Assembly: GCA_025331445.1 (NCBI GenBank)
Contig: JAIWNE010000009.1
Span: forward strand, 62,001-126,000
DNA: 64,000 nt
Direction of reading: 5' to 3'
From: Blakeslea trispora
Taxonomy: Eukaryota > Mucoromycota > Mucoromycetes > Mucorales > Choanephoraceae
Part shown: positions 47,665 through 59,642 of the stretch, piece after piece
Layout: every line of letters starts with the position of its first letter
Position numbering within the stretch: the first letter of the stretch is position 1
Program-made: the position numbers and the translations under genes
The notes under the pieces: model-generated
Databases searched by the model: none
Told to the model about the DNA's origin: nothing
The model's input: the letters and a program-made list of their open reading frames with translations, nothing else

Positions 47665-49105
47665 TGTAGATGAATATAGGGTGTGTATATAATTGGTTTT
47701 TTTTTTGTTGATAAAAAAAAAAAGAAACTCTCTCTAGAATGAGTCAGTCAAGTAAAAAAAAAAGGTGATGAGTTTCTTCATAGAGTGTTTGTCTTTTCTT
47801 ACCTTTTTTTTTTTAATTTTTGGGCCTGAACAAGGGTCAACTAAAAGCAAGTTGAGTGAATATGTCAAAGTTTGAATTTTCGCCCTTTCAAGAAAAAGAA
47901 AAAAAATTAGATGAGGTGACTGTCATTGCACTTGTGCTGGAATCAAGGTAGGGCTTAGATGCTATAGAGACCGTCACTTCTTTCTCTTTCTTGAACACCA
48001 TTTCCCTCTTTCACCTGCAAAACTCTCTCTCTTTTTTTTTTTTTCTTTAAACAAGCTTTCATTGGACAACAGTATACAGAAAAAAAAATGACTAGAGAGG
48101 AGTCGATCTCTGACTTTGGTAGAGCAAACGATAATGGATGCCTTGAAGTTCATGATTCAAAAGCAACTCAAAGCTAGACCCTTGATCTAGAAAAAAAAAC
48201 TACACGCTTAAAGAACAAACGATCAGTATCTGCTTGATAATCATCATTTGGACAAAAAGGGGTTGAGAGAGAACAATATTCTACAAGATAGCCTTGAACA
48301 GTCTAAAGTGCGCCAAATGCTACTGTTCATTTCTTGGGGGGGGGAGTCCTATTACTATTGTCAATGAAACTATTTGGTTTGTTTATCCTTTGCTGTTGAG
48401 ATCTTGACCAGAAAGAGATGAAGAAAAAAAAAAGTAGTATACTCATGGAACAAATACTTGATAAATCACAGCTCACTAGCTATCGATTTCAATCCATACC
48501 ATTTGGAATCTAACCTCAAGGAAAGCTACCTTTTAGCATTCTTGCCATAGTTTTAAAGGTCTAGCTTGAGTCATCTTGGACTACAATCTATTGAATAGCG
48601 CGGAAATCAGTCTTTTCCAAGAGACGCTTCTTGTTTGATCCCCATTGACTGGACTAAAATAGCAAAAAAACCTTTCAAAGTACAAAAGAGAAAAGCATGA
48701 TGTGTATACTATATTTGAAGTGCAATGTATTGCAGAACAAAGGGCTATTGTGCCCCTTAGTGGTCAAGACGATAAAACAAGATTCATGGTTGATTTTATA
48801 GTTGCATTGAGTTACTTTTAATGCCACAAGGCTTATCTGTAAACGTTTTCATGATTGTTAAAAGAGTTGCATATTCAATCTCGAATTGACAACAGATATT
48901 CCTAAAGTCCTTGGAAAGAATGTATCCATCAAAAATGAGTCAGACAGAAAGAAAAAGTGTTTATTAACTCTGACAATCGATGCTAAGAGGGGAGGTAAAT
49001 GTGTTATTTGACCACTGTTTTCTCCAGATAGAGAGGATGTATAGACTATAGAAAAAAAGAGGGGAAAAAGATGAACCTGGATGAAAAAAAAGAAAGAAAA
49101 GGATA
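47665..49105. other. Intergenic, no gene seen
   Basis: AT-rich spacer with T and A runs (47697-47830) near the mitochondrial gene's promoter. No recognisable ORF or repeat. Confidence 0.5.
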
Positions 49106-49339
49106 TTAAGCCATGCTTTCAGAAGCTGATGCTACACTTGATATTTGAGATACTAGAGGGTCTTCATAACAAAGATAATTGACACAGTGGAACCCTTGGC
49201 TGCATTCATAGTATGTTACAGTGCCATCAAACTGGTTTGTACGTCCACAAGGTCCATGCAAGGTTGATCTGACAATCTCTAGTGATTCAGCAAAAACGGT
49301 GAAAACGATAAAGAGACAAAGGAATGTAATTGATTTCAT
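49106..49339 (-). CDS. Small secreted cysteine-containing protein
   Basis: 77-residue ORF from ATG at 49339; the frame is open further upstream but only from non-ATG codons. Residues 1-18 (MKSITFLCLFIVFTVFAE) form a strong signal peptide. The mature part has GPCGRTNQFDGTVTYYECSQGFHCVNYLC: four cysteines (CG, ECSQGFHC, YLC) that could make two disulfides. A Ser-rich tail follows. No family recognised. The size, signal and Cys pattern resemble small secreted proteins of plant- or soil-associated fungi; a role in interaction or defence is only speculation. No intron needed. Confidence 0.6.
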   Translation of the reverse strand: MKSITFLCLFIVFTVFAESLEIVRSTLHGPCGRTNQFDGTVTYYECSQGFHCVNYLCYEDPLVSQISSVASASESMA

Positions 49340-50008
49340 TGTAGCTTGTACTAATGAACCCGGGAAAAAAAAAGATAAAGAAGAAGAAGAAAGTAAAATT
49401 CCACAAGAAAAAGATGAGATTAATAAAAAGGATTCAAACAAAATTGTCCTTTCTTGTTTGACCAATTTAACATAATTTGCCTCGTATTTGACTGCATTCT
49501 ATCAATAAAGACAGATTAGTAACTACTGTTTGTTTACTAGATCGACTGAGAGTCAATTATTCAGGTTGATATGCTTTTTAAGGCCATTCACGTATGCTTC
49601 TTCATTGTGTCTTGAGCACAATGCAAAAAAAAAAGGGTGATTGTTTCAAATGAAATGACAGTGGATTTGAATTATTCTCGTTCTTTACACAAGAATCTCG
49701 CTTTCATTTATTCCATGTCGCCTGGAGATAGAATAGTGGGTAGAAAGTGTTATCAAGAAAAGACTTTACTCTAGAACAATCAGTATTTGAAACAATGATC
49801 AGTTTGAAATCTGCATTGTCATCTATATATCTTTTTTTTTTTTTGCTCAATTATCATTACTTAAGGTAGAGAGATTCGAGAGAAAATATAGCGAATAAAC
49901 ACCATGTTGCTGTGCAGATGTGCGTTTGATAGTCAAAGAAATGTAAGCAATTGTTTGTATTGTAGACAGGATTTTCATGTTATACTCTAATGAACTTCGT
50001 CCATACAT

Positions 50009-50152
50009 TTTATCCGAAAACAATCCTTGCCAAAAGAAAAGAGGGGTTTTCATTGTCAAACCAGCATCATTGGATAGCCTCTATTTTTCCACTGCCATCA
50101 ATGCGCTTGGATGGATGTATCTCTTGAGAAGCAATGGTCATTTACGGATAAA
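50009..50152 (+). repeat. 144-bp MITE-like repeat, copy 1
   Basis: Begins TTTATCCG and ends CGGATAAA. It is the inverted partner of 50696-50839 with only three differences that I could count, all near the left end. The internal frame (GVFIVKPASLDSLYF...) stays open in both copies. No target-site duplication is evident. Confidence 0.75.
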
Positions 50153-50695
50153 TCTTTTCATATGTGTCTATTTGTTACCTAAAAGTTGACAGGAACCAAC
50201 TAGCAACAACAAATGGCACTAGATTGTTTGATTTTTCAATGGTTATTGATAAACAGAAAAAGTAGCTTCAACATGACTAAAGCTTTGTGATCATGTATAC
50301 ATAATGATGGCTCGTATCATTGTCTTTTGGATACTTTAATTATCGTCACTAAAAAAAACAGAAGAGTTCAAGTGAAACAGGTATACCCGAGGAAAGAGAA
50401 GAAATAACCTCTTTGGCTGTTTCGTAGTTGGTGTCTTGAGAATTTATACCAGATAAAAACGAGTTGTATCAACCTTGTTGAAACTATGAAATCTTGTACA
50501 AACACAACTATACAGAGTAGGTGTATCGAAATCTATCGGAAGCGGGATGCATATGAGTCATGATGGTATTCAGCTTTTTAGACAGATTTTTTTTTTTAAT
50601 TCTTTGATTAGTGGTGGTACTAGAGTGTTGTAACCAAATACAAGTGCCATTGTTTATTAGCTATATATTTAAAAAAAAAATCATCATCCCGACAT

Positions 50696-50839
50696 TTTAT
50701 CCGTAAATGACCATTGCTTCTCAAGAGATACATCCATCCAAGCGCATTGATGGCAGTGGAAAAATAGAGGCTATCCAATGATGCTGGTTTGACAATGAAA
50801 ACCCCTCTTTTCTTTTGGTAAGGATCGTTTACGGATAAA
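50696..50839 (-). repeat. 144-bp MITE-like repeat, copy 2 (inverted)
   Basis: Same length and terminal words as copy 1, opposite orientation. The ends TTTATCCGTAAAtGAcC and TTTATCCGTAAAcGAtCC match as terminal inverted repeats. The two copies could be independent MITEs or the arms of one 831-bp foldback unit (50009-50839). Confidence 0.75.
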
Positions 50840-51297
50840 ACTTGCAAACAAAACCTTTGGAATATAACTCTGATATTTTTCTTTTTGTACTCTTTTGTTT
50901 ATTTATCAAAAATAGCTCTTTTCCCTCATCTCTATTCTGTAGAATAGAATCATCTCTCAAGTAGAAAATCAGACTATAGTAAAAGAGAAAGGACAACAAA
51001 GGTGTTTATGAGCTATCGGATAAACACAGGTCTCCTCAAAGCAGCTAGCCAAGCTTGGTGCTTGTCAGGTCTTGTATTATCATATGGTGTGGCTCATATC
51101 TTCATGTAACATCATTGTATCATGACAAGTCCTGTTTGATTTTTGTCATACATAGCTAAAAAAGTCATAACCAGTTCTTTCATCGGGCACAGCAAGTTGT
51201 GACGGACAAACTAACTGCATTGATTGCAAATAAGAGTTTCAGCTTTCTTTCTATAAATGCTTTCTCTTTTGTTTCTCATTTTCATGGGTACATCATT

Positions 51298-53153
51298 ATG
51301 AAATTTAACCCAAGAAAGACCTTTCTTTATCTATTGGCAACAAACTTGTTGTTCAGTGCCAGTAATGCAGATGAACTTGAAACGACCTATTATCAGAACC
51401 TCGGGTTCAAGAATGTGATATTCTATGCTTGCATTGGTGGAGCTTCTCATTATAATTGGGTCTTGAGTATTCTTGATGAACTAGGTTCAAGAGGACATAA
51501 TGTCTCTTTTTTGACTTCAGTAAGTCTAGATACATCTACATACACAAGATGACTCATTCGTTCTTTGCTCTAAAGGAATCTGTAGTCAAGTTTGCCAAGC
51601 CCTTTCAACATGTAGATGCTGTTGCCCTTGTTCCTGATATTAAATATGATGCAAAAGTCGTGGGTAATAGTGCGGCTGTTCGAAAAGACAATCGAAGCAA
51701 ATTCTTTGCCACTGTACTGAAATTTGTTTATAGCAATTACGAAGAAGGTAAACTATAAATGTACAGACAAGGTCATCAAGCCCCCCTCTAATATGTACTG
51801 TTTACATCAGCCTATCTTGCCCTTCAAAAGCACTTTATAGAAAATAAGGTGGATTTGGCTTTATGTGATCATTTTGCTGATGCTTGTATTGATGCAGCTG
51901 TGTCTGTTGGAATTCCATTTTCTATAACTGCAGTCATGCCTATGACTAAAGGTAAGAACAAGATTAAATTGTAACTTTGCTTAATCAAATCTGGGTGTTC
52001 AATTTTTTTTTTTTGAAAATAACTAGATGGTATGGCACCTTATATCAACGACATCATGGCAACCACAAATAGAGGGACATCTGAGCACCAAACCTTAATG
52101 GAGCGATTCAATTTGAAATATATTCAGCCATTGATGTTTTTTAGACATGCTGCTCCCTTTTTAAACGATTTGATAAAGCGTAAAAGAGCCCTTGGCATAG
52201 ACGCTAGAATGGAAGACCCCAGCTACACATGGAGAGATGCCTTGAAGCTATGCAACAATGCTTTTGGTTTTATTCCTGCTAGACCATTAGGTCCATTGAC
52301 AGAACTGGTTGGTCCAATCATTCCTAAACAACACAAACCATTGAGCGAACCGATCAAGCAATACTTGGACCAGCATAAGCGTGTTGCCTATGTTGCATTT
52401 GGTCAAACTGCAACTCCATCTACAGAAGATGCCACCATGATCTTGTCCGCCCTCCTCGAAAGTCTTGACCGCAACTACATTGATGGCATCCTATGGGCTA
52501 CCGTCAATGACGCCGAAATTTTCCCTCCTTCGATAAACACATCGTCCGGTACGGTATACAATACAGAACTCATGCTTAATGCTCAGGATCCTCATGTGCG
52601 CATGGTGTCCTGGGCTCCTCAGATGGCAGTCTTGTTGCATCCTTCCGTTGGCCTGTTTGTGTCTCATGGTGGTATGGGATCCTTCCATGAATCAGTTTAT
52701 GCAGGAAAACGTATGTTGATGTTCCCTTTCTTTGGAGACCAGCCCAGGAACGCTGAATTGATTGAAGAAAACAAGTTGGGTGTTGTTTTCAGAGAAAGGC
52801 TTTCGTCTGTCGAAATGGCTGAAGCTATTCATCGTCTCTTGGAGGACAAAGATGGTCAAGTTGAGGACAGCATGAAGCGTGCTCAAGCTCATACTCAGAT
52901 TGCATCAAAAAACAGTGTCGCTCGTGCTGCAGATTTGGTTGAAGAAGTTCTCTATACACTCAAAGATGGTCTTATTGAACACCGAATTACTGCTGATCGT
53001 CGCATGTCCTTTATCAAAGCGAATAACATAGACCTGTATGCCCTATTGGCTCTCGTACTTGCTTGTGTGTTGTCTATCTTTGGATTTGCTACCTTTAAGC
53101 TATTTATCTTTGGTAAATCATACTTTCAAAAGACAAAGGTCAAGACACAATAG
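51298..53153 (+). CDS. UDP-glycosyltransferase, GT1 family, membrane-anchored
   Basis: Four exons: 51298-51519, 51576-51747, 51811-51951 and 52027-53153, 553 residues. The first in-frame ATG is at 51298; a longer upstream extension needs GTG. The N-terminus is a signal peptide (about 1-25), followed by GGASHYNWVLSILDELGSRGHNVSFLTS, the typical acceptor-domain opening with a catalytic-type His. The donor-binding signature lies at about 371-415: VSWAPQMAVLLHPSVGLFVSHGGMGSFHESVYAGKRMLMFPFFGDQ. A C-terminal membrane helix (about 515-540, YALLALVLACVLSIFGFATF) and a short basic tail resemble ER-resident animal UGTs more than soluble fungal sterol glucosyltransferases. The acceptor is unknown; sterols, lipids or xenobiotics are the usual choices. 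Confidence 0.92.
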
Positions 53154-53543
53154 TCTCTTGACTTTATTCTACTTTTATGCCCAGAAAAAAAAATACATGT
53201 ATTTCTTCTTGAAAATCAATAAATCACTTTCTTTTGTTCATTAGTCTATTATCGTCTACTACATAAAAACTCAAGTGTTCTGTGCTTTATATATGTTTGA
53301 AAAAAAAAAAGTACGTTTTCATTCAATAAATTGAGTCGTGATAAATGCAACCTTGAGCTGTCAAATACACTTGATAATTCTTTTTTTTTTAGAGAAATTC
53401 AGCCATCTAAAACCTCTCCAAATAAGCTTTGATCCAAAAGACACGTTTCACAAAAAAAAAATTCAAAAATATATTCCAGACGTGTCTATTTTTGTTCTCC
53501 CCTTTTTCTTTCTTTGTCTAATTTTTTTTCTGTCTTTACGAAA
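53154..53543. other. Intergenic spacer
   Basis: 3' end of the glycosyltransferase gene and promoter of the BTB gene, with T-rich stretches at 53370-53390 and 53450-53540. No gene seen. Confidence 0.55.
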
Positions 53544-55790
53544 ATGAAAGTAAATTCAAAATTAGAGAGGCATTTGTTGGAAGACATGTTTGAGAGATCC
53601 TTATTTTCGGATCTTTCACTTGTCTTTGTTCATCCTTCTTTTCCTATTGCTATGCGATATAACGTACATAAAGCGATTGTCAGTCAGTCACCCTTCTTAC
53701 ATAAGCTACTAGAACACACTTTAGAGAACAACAACCATACCACACTCAACATCGACATGGCTCAAGCGCTTTCTAATTGCGAATTCATATTGGCTCCCTC
53801 ACATCATATTGTACGCCGACAGTGGCAAAAGACAGAAATACAATCGTCTCAAAAATCAAACAAGAATGATCGATTACTATCTTCGCACATTCGTTTTGTG
53901 CTCAAATGGATGTATTGTCTCAACAAGCAGGACTTGATGAAAGGCATGGACGACAAAGATACTTTGCGCATTCTATCTGTTGCTGTCTTGTTTGATCTTC
54001 ATGACTTGACACAGGCATGTGTGCATCGATACACTCAGGAACAACTCTCACTCGATAGTGTTATGCGAGACTTGGATACCATCTGTCAGTTACCACGCGG
54101 ACACCCTGCTTACCTGCAGCTAAGGGATGCTGCTCTCTTACTGTTGTTTCGATTTGGACCCGAGAACGCAAATCGTCTTGCTATGTTACCTGCTGATTAT
54201 ATGGCTGATGTCTTGTCTGCCGATCTCTTGTTTGTTGAGTGTGAATTTGATCGCTATTGTTTGTTGCGTGCTGTCTTGATGGCCTATATGCAATCGATTG
54301 GTAAGATTACCTGGACAGCCTCAGGTCCAGTTGATCAGGACGCTAAGAGACTCTCTGGATTTGTTCGACCGTTACGGCCCATGTTACATACAAACAGCGC
54401 TACAACGAGCCTTTCAGCTGATACTGTACGATCTCGCAAACGGAGACGTATACCTTCTCAAGAGTTGGAAGATTCTGCTGAACTCTTTAGCCCAAAGCAA
54501 CCTCGTCTCAATCGCCTTAGTTTTTCAGCACTTGTGCCATTTCAGAAACTATTAGCTGATGCCACATCAGGCGATATTATTGATAAAGCCACCGTCTTGT
54601 CTTATCTGTTGCGCACCACTGTCAATTACAGCAATATGTCATTTGATCAGTTGACTTGTGTTCGACAGGATGGCATTGTTGATGAAGGCATTGTATTTCG
54701 TGCGTTATGGCAGCGTGAAGCTCTAGAGCGCGTCTTGTTCCCCACAACCTATCATCAACAGACTCAGCTTCAGTCCAGTCGATCCAACTCACCTATACCA
54801 GCTACCATCAGAGGAGATGACCAAGAACGAAGTGAGGCATTGAATGAATATTTTGATGTAGATCAATCTGAGGCGCAAGAGAAGCGACGCATCCTCTTAT
54901 TAGGCACACCTAAATTTCGATTTCGATCTTCAGTCTATCTTGATCCGCCTTCAGTAGAAAATGGTTGGGAATGTGAAGAAAAGTATGTTTCGAATGAGGT
55001 GATTAGCGATGAACTGGCCAGTGCGTTTGACGATCAAGATGAAGCTGAGAGTGATCATTCTGTTTGGTATTCATCTGAAGACGAGGAACAAACTTCAAGT
55101 CAGGTGATTCGCTCTGGACTGGACGAACTTGACATGAACTCGCAAAAGAAATCCAAGAGATCAAAGCGAATAGTGACGAAAACGCCTTACAAGCTCTACA
55201 AAAAGGTTTTCTATTCTAAAGCAGAGACTATCCTTGGTATCTCTTACCGTGTCCAAATTGAAGCTCAAGTAATGCCACGACACCGCCTTTATATACAAGA
55301 TGACAATCTAGAGAAACTGCAAGAGGAGCTTCTGTATTCGAATCATCATGTAGATGAGCCTGTCATTGTCTGTCGCTTTGAACTACAGCGTGATATGCAA
55401 CAAATCTCAAATACACTTGTGCAGGTGAAGAAAGAGAAAGATCAGCAAGATACCATGATCAGAAAGAAGCAGCAGCCGATCATTCCTGTCAACCCACCTA
55501 GCAGTCAAGGCTATCACCCACCTGTCGATATGGATCTGCGAGAAAAGACAAAGATTCATTACTGGATCTATTGTCTCAATCGACATGAAGGCATTTTAGA
55601 AAATGAACAGGTTGATCCTGAAGACAGAGTCTTAGTAGCAGTGACAGAACAAAGTGAGAGAGAAAATGGTGAGCCAGGCGAAATGGATCCAGGCTATGTA
55701 GGACAAGTTTTGGTTGAAGCAGATCTTCAGAAAGGTGTTCGAATTGATACCACAGTAGCGCTTGAGATTTTCGGATTCCATAAAGTTTAA
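53544..55790 (+). CDS. BTB/POZ-domain protein
   Basis: Single exon, 748 residues, ATG at 53544 (upstream frame lacks ATG). BTB-type fold at about 15-150: FSDLSLVFVHPSFPIAMRYNVHKAIVSQSPFLHKLLEH, then a variable loop and HIRFVLKWMYCLNKQDL...DDKDTLRILSVAVLFDLHDLTQACVHRYTQEQLS. A BACK-like helical segment follows (CQLPRGHPAYLQLRDAALLLLFRFG, ADLLFVECEFDRYCLLRAVLMAYM). A basic KRRRIP segment near 306 may be a nuclear signal. The middle has an acidic linker. The C-terminal ~160 residues form a separate conserved-looking domain (YRVQIEAQVMPRHRLYIQDD, IHYWIYCLN, IDTTVALEIFGFHKV). The architecture resembles fungal germ-cell-less-like BTB proteins, which act as Cullin-3 adaptors in animals; the partner here is unknown. 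Confidence 0.8.
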   Translation: MKVNSKLERHLLEDMFERSLFSDLSLVFVHPSFPIAMRYNVHKAIVSQSPFLHKLLEHTLENNNHTTLNIDMAQALSNCEFILAPSHHIVRRQWQKTEIQSSQKSNKNDRLLSSHIRFVLKWMYCLNKQDLMKGMDDKDTLRILSVAVLFDLHDLTQACVHRYTQEQLSLDSVMRDLDTICQLPRGHPAYLQLRDAALLLLFRFGPENANRLAMLPADYMADVLSADLLFVECEFDRYCLLRAVLMAYMQSIGKITWTASGPVDQDAKRLSGFVRPLRPMLHTNSATTSLSADTVRSRKRRRIPSQELEDSAELFSPKQPRLNRLSFSALVPFQKLLADATSGDIIDKATVLSYLLRTTVNYSNMSFDQLTCVRQDGIVDEGIVFRALWQREALERVLFPTTYHQQTQLQSSRSNSPIPATIRGDDQERSEALNEYFDVDQSEAQEKRRILLLGTPKFRFRSSVYLDPPSVENGWECEEKYVSNEVISDELASAFDDQDEAESDHSVWYSSEDEEQTSSQVIRSGLDELDMNSQKKSKRSKRIVTKTPYKLYKKVFYSKAETILGISYRVQIEAQVMPRHRLYIQDDNLEKLQEELLYSNHHVDEPVIVCRFELQRDMQQISNTLVQVKKEKDQQDTMIRKKQQPIIPVNPPSSQGYHPPVDMDLREKTKIHYWIYCLNRHEGILENEQVDPEDRVLVAVTEQSERENGEPGEMDPGYVGQVLVEADLQKGVRIDTTVALEIFGFHKV

Positions 55791-56658
55791 ACAATAAGAT
55801 CAAACATCAATCCTTTTACTCTCTCACTCTCAAAAAACAAGTTTGTTAAACTCATTTTTTCTTTTATACCAATAAGATTAAACATAACTTATAAAACAAA
55901 GCTTCCCAATCGAACACGCAATCTATATAAAGTTGCCTCTGGATGGATCGAATTGATAGAGTGTCAAAAGCCCTTCAGAGATAGAAGGCAAAAAAGAATG
56001 GTTTATTGGGTGGACCAGATGTTGAGAGGAATAGTATTACGAGGAAAAGTACAAAGTATGGGGCAATCCTTAGTATTGCTTCCCCTTGAGTTTCGGCCAT
56101 AGACTTACTTTGATTCTTGACACAATCTGCTTAAACCTGTTTGTTAGTTGGATAGAATGATCTGTATCTGAGTGTGATTTAGGAAAAGAACCTTGCAGAA
56201 TACTAGTGCAATGATTCAAGGTCAAAGAGAAAAAGAGAAGAAATTAGAAATGCAATGACCACTTTCTTGAAAATAGACATTGGAGTATAGTTTCATCCTG
56301 ACAGTATATAGTATTACTATTTCTCTAGCTATCATGTTTCTGTTACCAAAAAAGAATTGAAGACTTTAGCCTTTCATTGCCTTTTACTAACAACATTTTT
56401 TGTTTTAATGGCGCGCCTGTTGTTAATAGTGTTGTCTCGAACCAAATACCAGCCTTCCCTTGAGCAAGCAATATTATATCACCATTGAAATGATCTGCCA
56501 CAAACTAACAATCAATTCAAGACTAGACTGTAAACACATGTCTGGCTTAATGATATAGATGGCAATGGATTTGATATTTATAAAAAAAAAAGGGAAGAAA
56601 GAAATACATTGTATATAATAACTATGGATACAAGTCAAAATAAAAGAGTGGGGAGGTT
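55791..56658. other. Intergenic between convergent genes, no gene seen
   Basis: AT-rich 3' regions of the BTB and EFR3 genes; no recognisable feature. Confidence 0.55.
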
Positions 56659-59642
56659 TTATGAAGATGCATATGGAGGATTCACTAACGATATATTGCT
56701 TTGTGCAGATTGATCATGGGGTAAAGAAAGCTCATTCAAAAGAGCGTTCAAATCAGCTGTTGTTCTCTTGACGATAGGAGGTGAAGTTGCTTTGGCAGAT
56801 CGACTAGAAGGTACTGAATTGCTTTGACTAGAATCAGTCTCATCATCAGCTACCAACTGTCCTACCAATGCTTCCTTCAAATTGGTCACACGTATGGAAT
56901 GATTTGATTTTTCAGAAAATGGGAAAGACAGCTTTTATAAGATATTAGATGGCTTGCTCCTGTCTTGTGTAAATGTCCTTCTTTTTCTTTACCTTGTTTT
57001 CTACATGTTCCCATGGACTAGCTAGTTTGAGTTTATGTTCATCTGCCTCAGGTGTAATTTGGATACGCTTGTATTGTGTTCGTTGTACTTTTTTTTAAAA
57101 AAATAAATAAACACATTGTCATTTCTAGAACCATCATGCTACTTACAAAAGGCATCTGAATCCCATTCTGCAAACAATTTGGCTTCTAACTCTAAACCAT
57201 GTGTATCTGTTTCATCTCGTAATTGACCTTCATTAGACATCAATTCAACTATCTTGTTTCTATCTACCCAGGTAACTGAATTGGACTCAACCGGATGGAA
57301 ATCCTCTATGGCTTCGGTAAAAGCAGAGAAGGAGTTAGTGAGATCGAATGGGTGCATGCTTGTTTGGATTGGATGCAAATAATTTATCATGGGTTGAATG
57401 TCATAAAACTGAGCCATCTGATCAAGCCAACAAACCATGGCAGACAAAAGGCCTTCTTGACGTGCTTTGTCGGTAATCTTGTCTTGTTGAATCAATGTTT
57501 GAACGCGAAAGACCAATGGGACGAGCAAGACTGTGGCATCCATACCAAACTTACAGTTGGCGATACATAACAATGCATAAAGTGCTTTCAAATCGGACAA
57601 GTTAAAGTCGGGCAGAAGGATCCAATCCATAAAGCTATAGGAGAGTTTGTTCAAGAAGGCAGCAGTGCTCAAATGATTCAGTGGACCAGATGGGTATTTA
57701 CTATTCCATGTTGGGTTAATACAAGATCGATTAAAACACAAGGGAACTTACTGTGTTGATTCAGCTGACAGGTTGGATGGAATAGCATCTAGAAAGGCAT
57801 AAAGTACTCGGCCAAACTGAATGCGTGTCTTGGGATCCTTATCATGCAATAAGCTTAGTCCAGGTGTCCAGACATCCAGAGGTGCTTGTATGCCCTCTGG
57901 CAAGTAAAGAGCCTCTGTCTCTTGTTCTACCTCGCTTGAGCCAGCCCATGCTGTTGAGGTATCTGCTGTCTTTCTGTTCTTCTTTGCTCCTTGTACAACA
58001 CTGTAAAGACAGCTCAACACAATGGTACGGTATTCCTGAAGAGACATACCCTCCACCTGTTCAAGTGATGTGTTGGATTTTAGTTTGGGTATCAAATAAC
58101 CAACCATATCACTCAGCTGATTGTCATAATAAACATGTGAAGCTAAACCACCCATGGAATGAACAAGGCCGTGTTGAATGATGGTAGCGTGGTCTTTTTT
58201 GGTAGTGTTGGGATTGAATGGATGGTGTGGCGTTGTTCTGAAAAGTAGATGAAAAAGTGAATTTTGAACTTCAAGGACTGAAATGCCTATCAGTGATACA
58301 TCTGCATTTAACATGGTATCCAAGATACAAACAAGGGCTGCATGTTTCTCTGTTAGATCATCTTGACCTTGTTGATCAATATGTGCCATGATTTCAGAAA
58401 CAAGAATGTATCTGTATTGAGGCTATCACAAGAAAGAGATGCATCAATTGAATGTTATGAGGGAGAAAAGTATGATCGATTCTGTTCCCTTACCTGCAAT
58501 GAGTCAAGTATCAACTTGAGCATATTGACAGCAAATTCAGGAGATGACCAAGCCTGTGTTTCACTCAAATACCTATAGTCTTCTTAAGCACCTTGAATCG
58601 TTGTGTTGTAAGCAAGTACTTACTTGAATAAAGGTTTTAAAGAATATCGAACAAATGGGCCTATTAATTTACTGAACAATAGACTGATGGTATAGGCAGC
58701 TAATGATTCAATCAGTTGTTTATCTATCTGAGGTAGGTCGAAAACAGAGACACGAATGTCTATTCCACTTTTTTTTTGAAAATCAGTTTAAACCCTCTTT
58801 CCTTTTTGAAAAATGTTGTACTACCTTGTACTGATCACTGCCTTTTTAGGATCGGACCCAAGTGTAACAATCAAAGGGGGGAAGAGGATATCCAATTGAG
58901 TCTCGAAATCAGAAGATTCAAGTGCACTTGAAGTAATGGCTGCTTGAGTAGCTCGATGACCAATGTATTGCATCCTATGTGAATTATAAGCATGTATGAA
59001 ATTATGTCATGGCACTGAGACTTACTTGAGAGTAAACAAAGTATCGTTATTGTCATAAGTACAGAATCCAGCAAATTTTTCCAACAGTGTTTCATATTCA
59101 GCTCTAAACTGTGTATCTACAGCCAAAGTACTGCCATCATGGTAAGAGCAAAACACTATAAACTGTAATTGTATAAAGTCAATGAATATGTTGTCATCCA
59201 GTATAGGTTTGCTTATTACATTTTCACAGGTAAGATCAATGATGTCTAAATCTCTTGTGTCCAACAACATGCTAAAGATAGCAATGATGTATTTTGAAAA
59301 CAAGTTCAAGTCTCGATGACATGTCTGAATCAATGCTTTAATGATATGTAATGAAACCAAATTGTGACTAGAAAAAAATCAATATTTCTTCTTTCTAGAG
59401 AAAGACCAATGATCTTTAAAGAGTTACCTTTTTCGACCTTTTCGTATATCTCGGGCCACTTTCTTTTGTAGAAACGACCCGACTTTTGTTAGTTTCTGAG
59501 GTCGAGAACTTGCATAGAATAAAAGGTAACTCTGTTCAGAGGAATGAGGCATAGATTTTTCTTCCTTTACAGGAGGATAACAGTTGTTAATAAGTGTGGC
59601 ATGCTTAATATGTATACAAGGAAGACAAGTAACAGCAGACAT
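56659..59642 (-). CDS. EFR3: Efr3, plasma-membrane anchor for PI4-kinase
   Basis: Nine exons: 59428-59642, 59026-59367, 58825-58974, 58624-58767, 58494-58572, 57752-58422, 57147-57700, 56993-57087 and 56659-56931. All introns (51-71 nt) are in phase and give 840 residues. The N-terminus MSAVTCLPCIHIKHATLINNCYPP, YLLFYASSRPQKLTKVGSFLQKKVARDI and IIKALIQTCHRDLNLFSKY are the diagnostic Efr3 opening. The rest is HEAT/armadillo-like helices. The C-terminal IRVTNLKEALVGQL followed by a Ser-rich, DLNALLNEL tail fits the TTC7/YPP1-binding end. Efr3 places the Stt4/PI4KA complex at plasma-membrane patches. N-terminal cysteines (6, 9, 21) could be palmitoylated as in metazoan EFR3, whereas budding yeast uses a basic patch. 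Confidence 0.93.

Larger units (their letters stand above)
49340..51297. other. Intergenic with paired 144-bp inverted repeats
   Basis: Apart from the two repeats listed separately, no supported gene. The ~200 bases before 51298 form the glycosyltransferase promoter. Confidence 0.5.
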
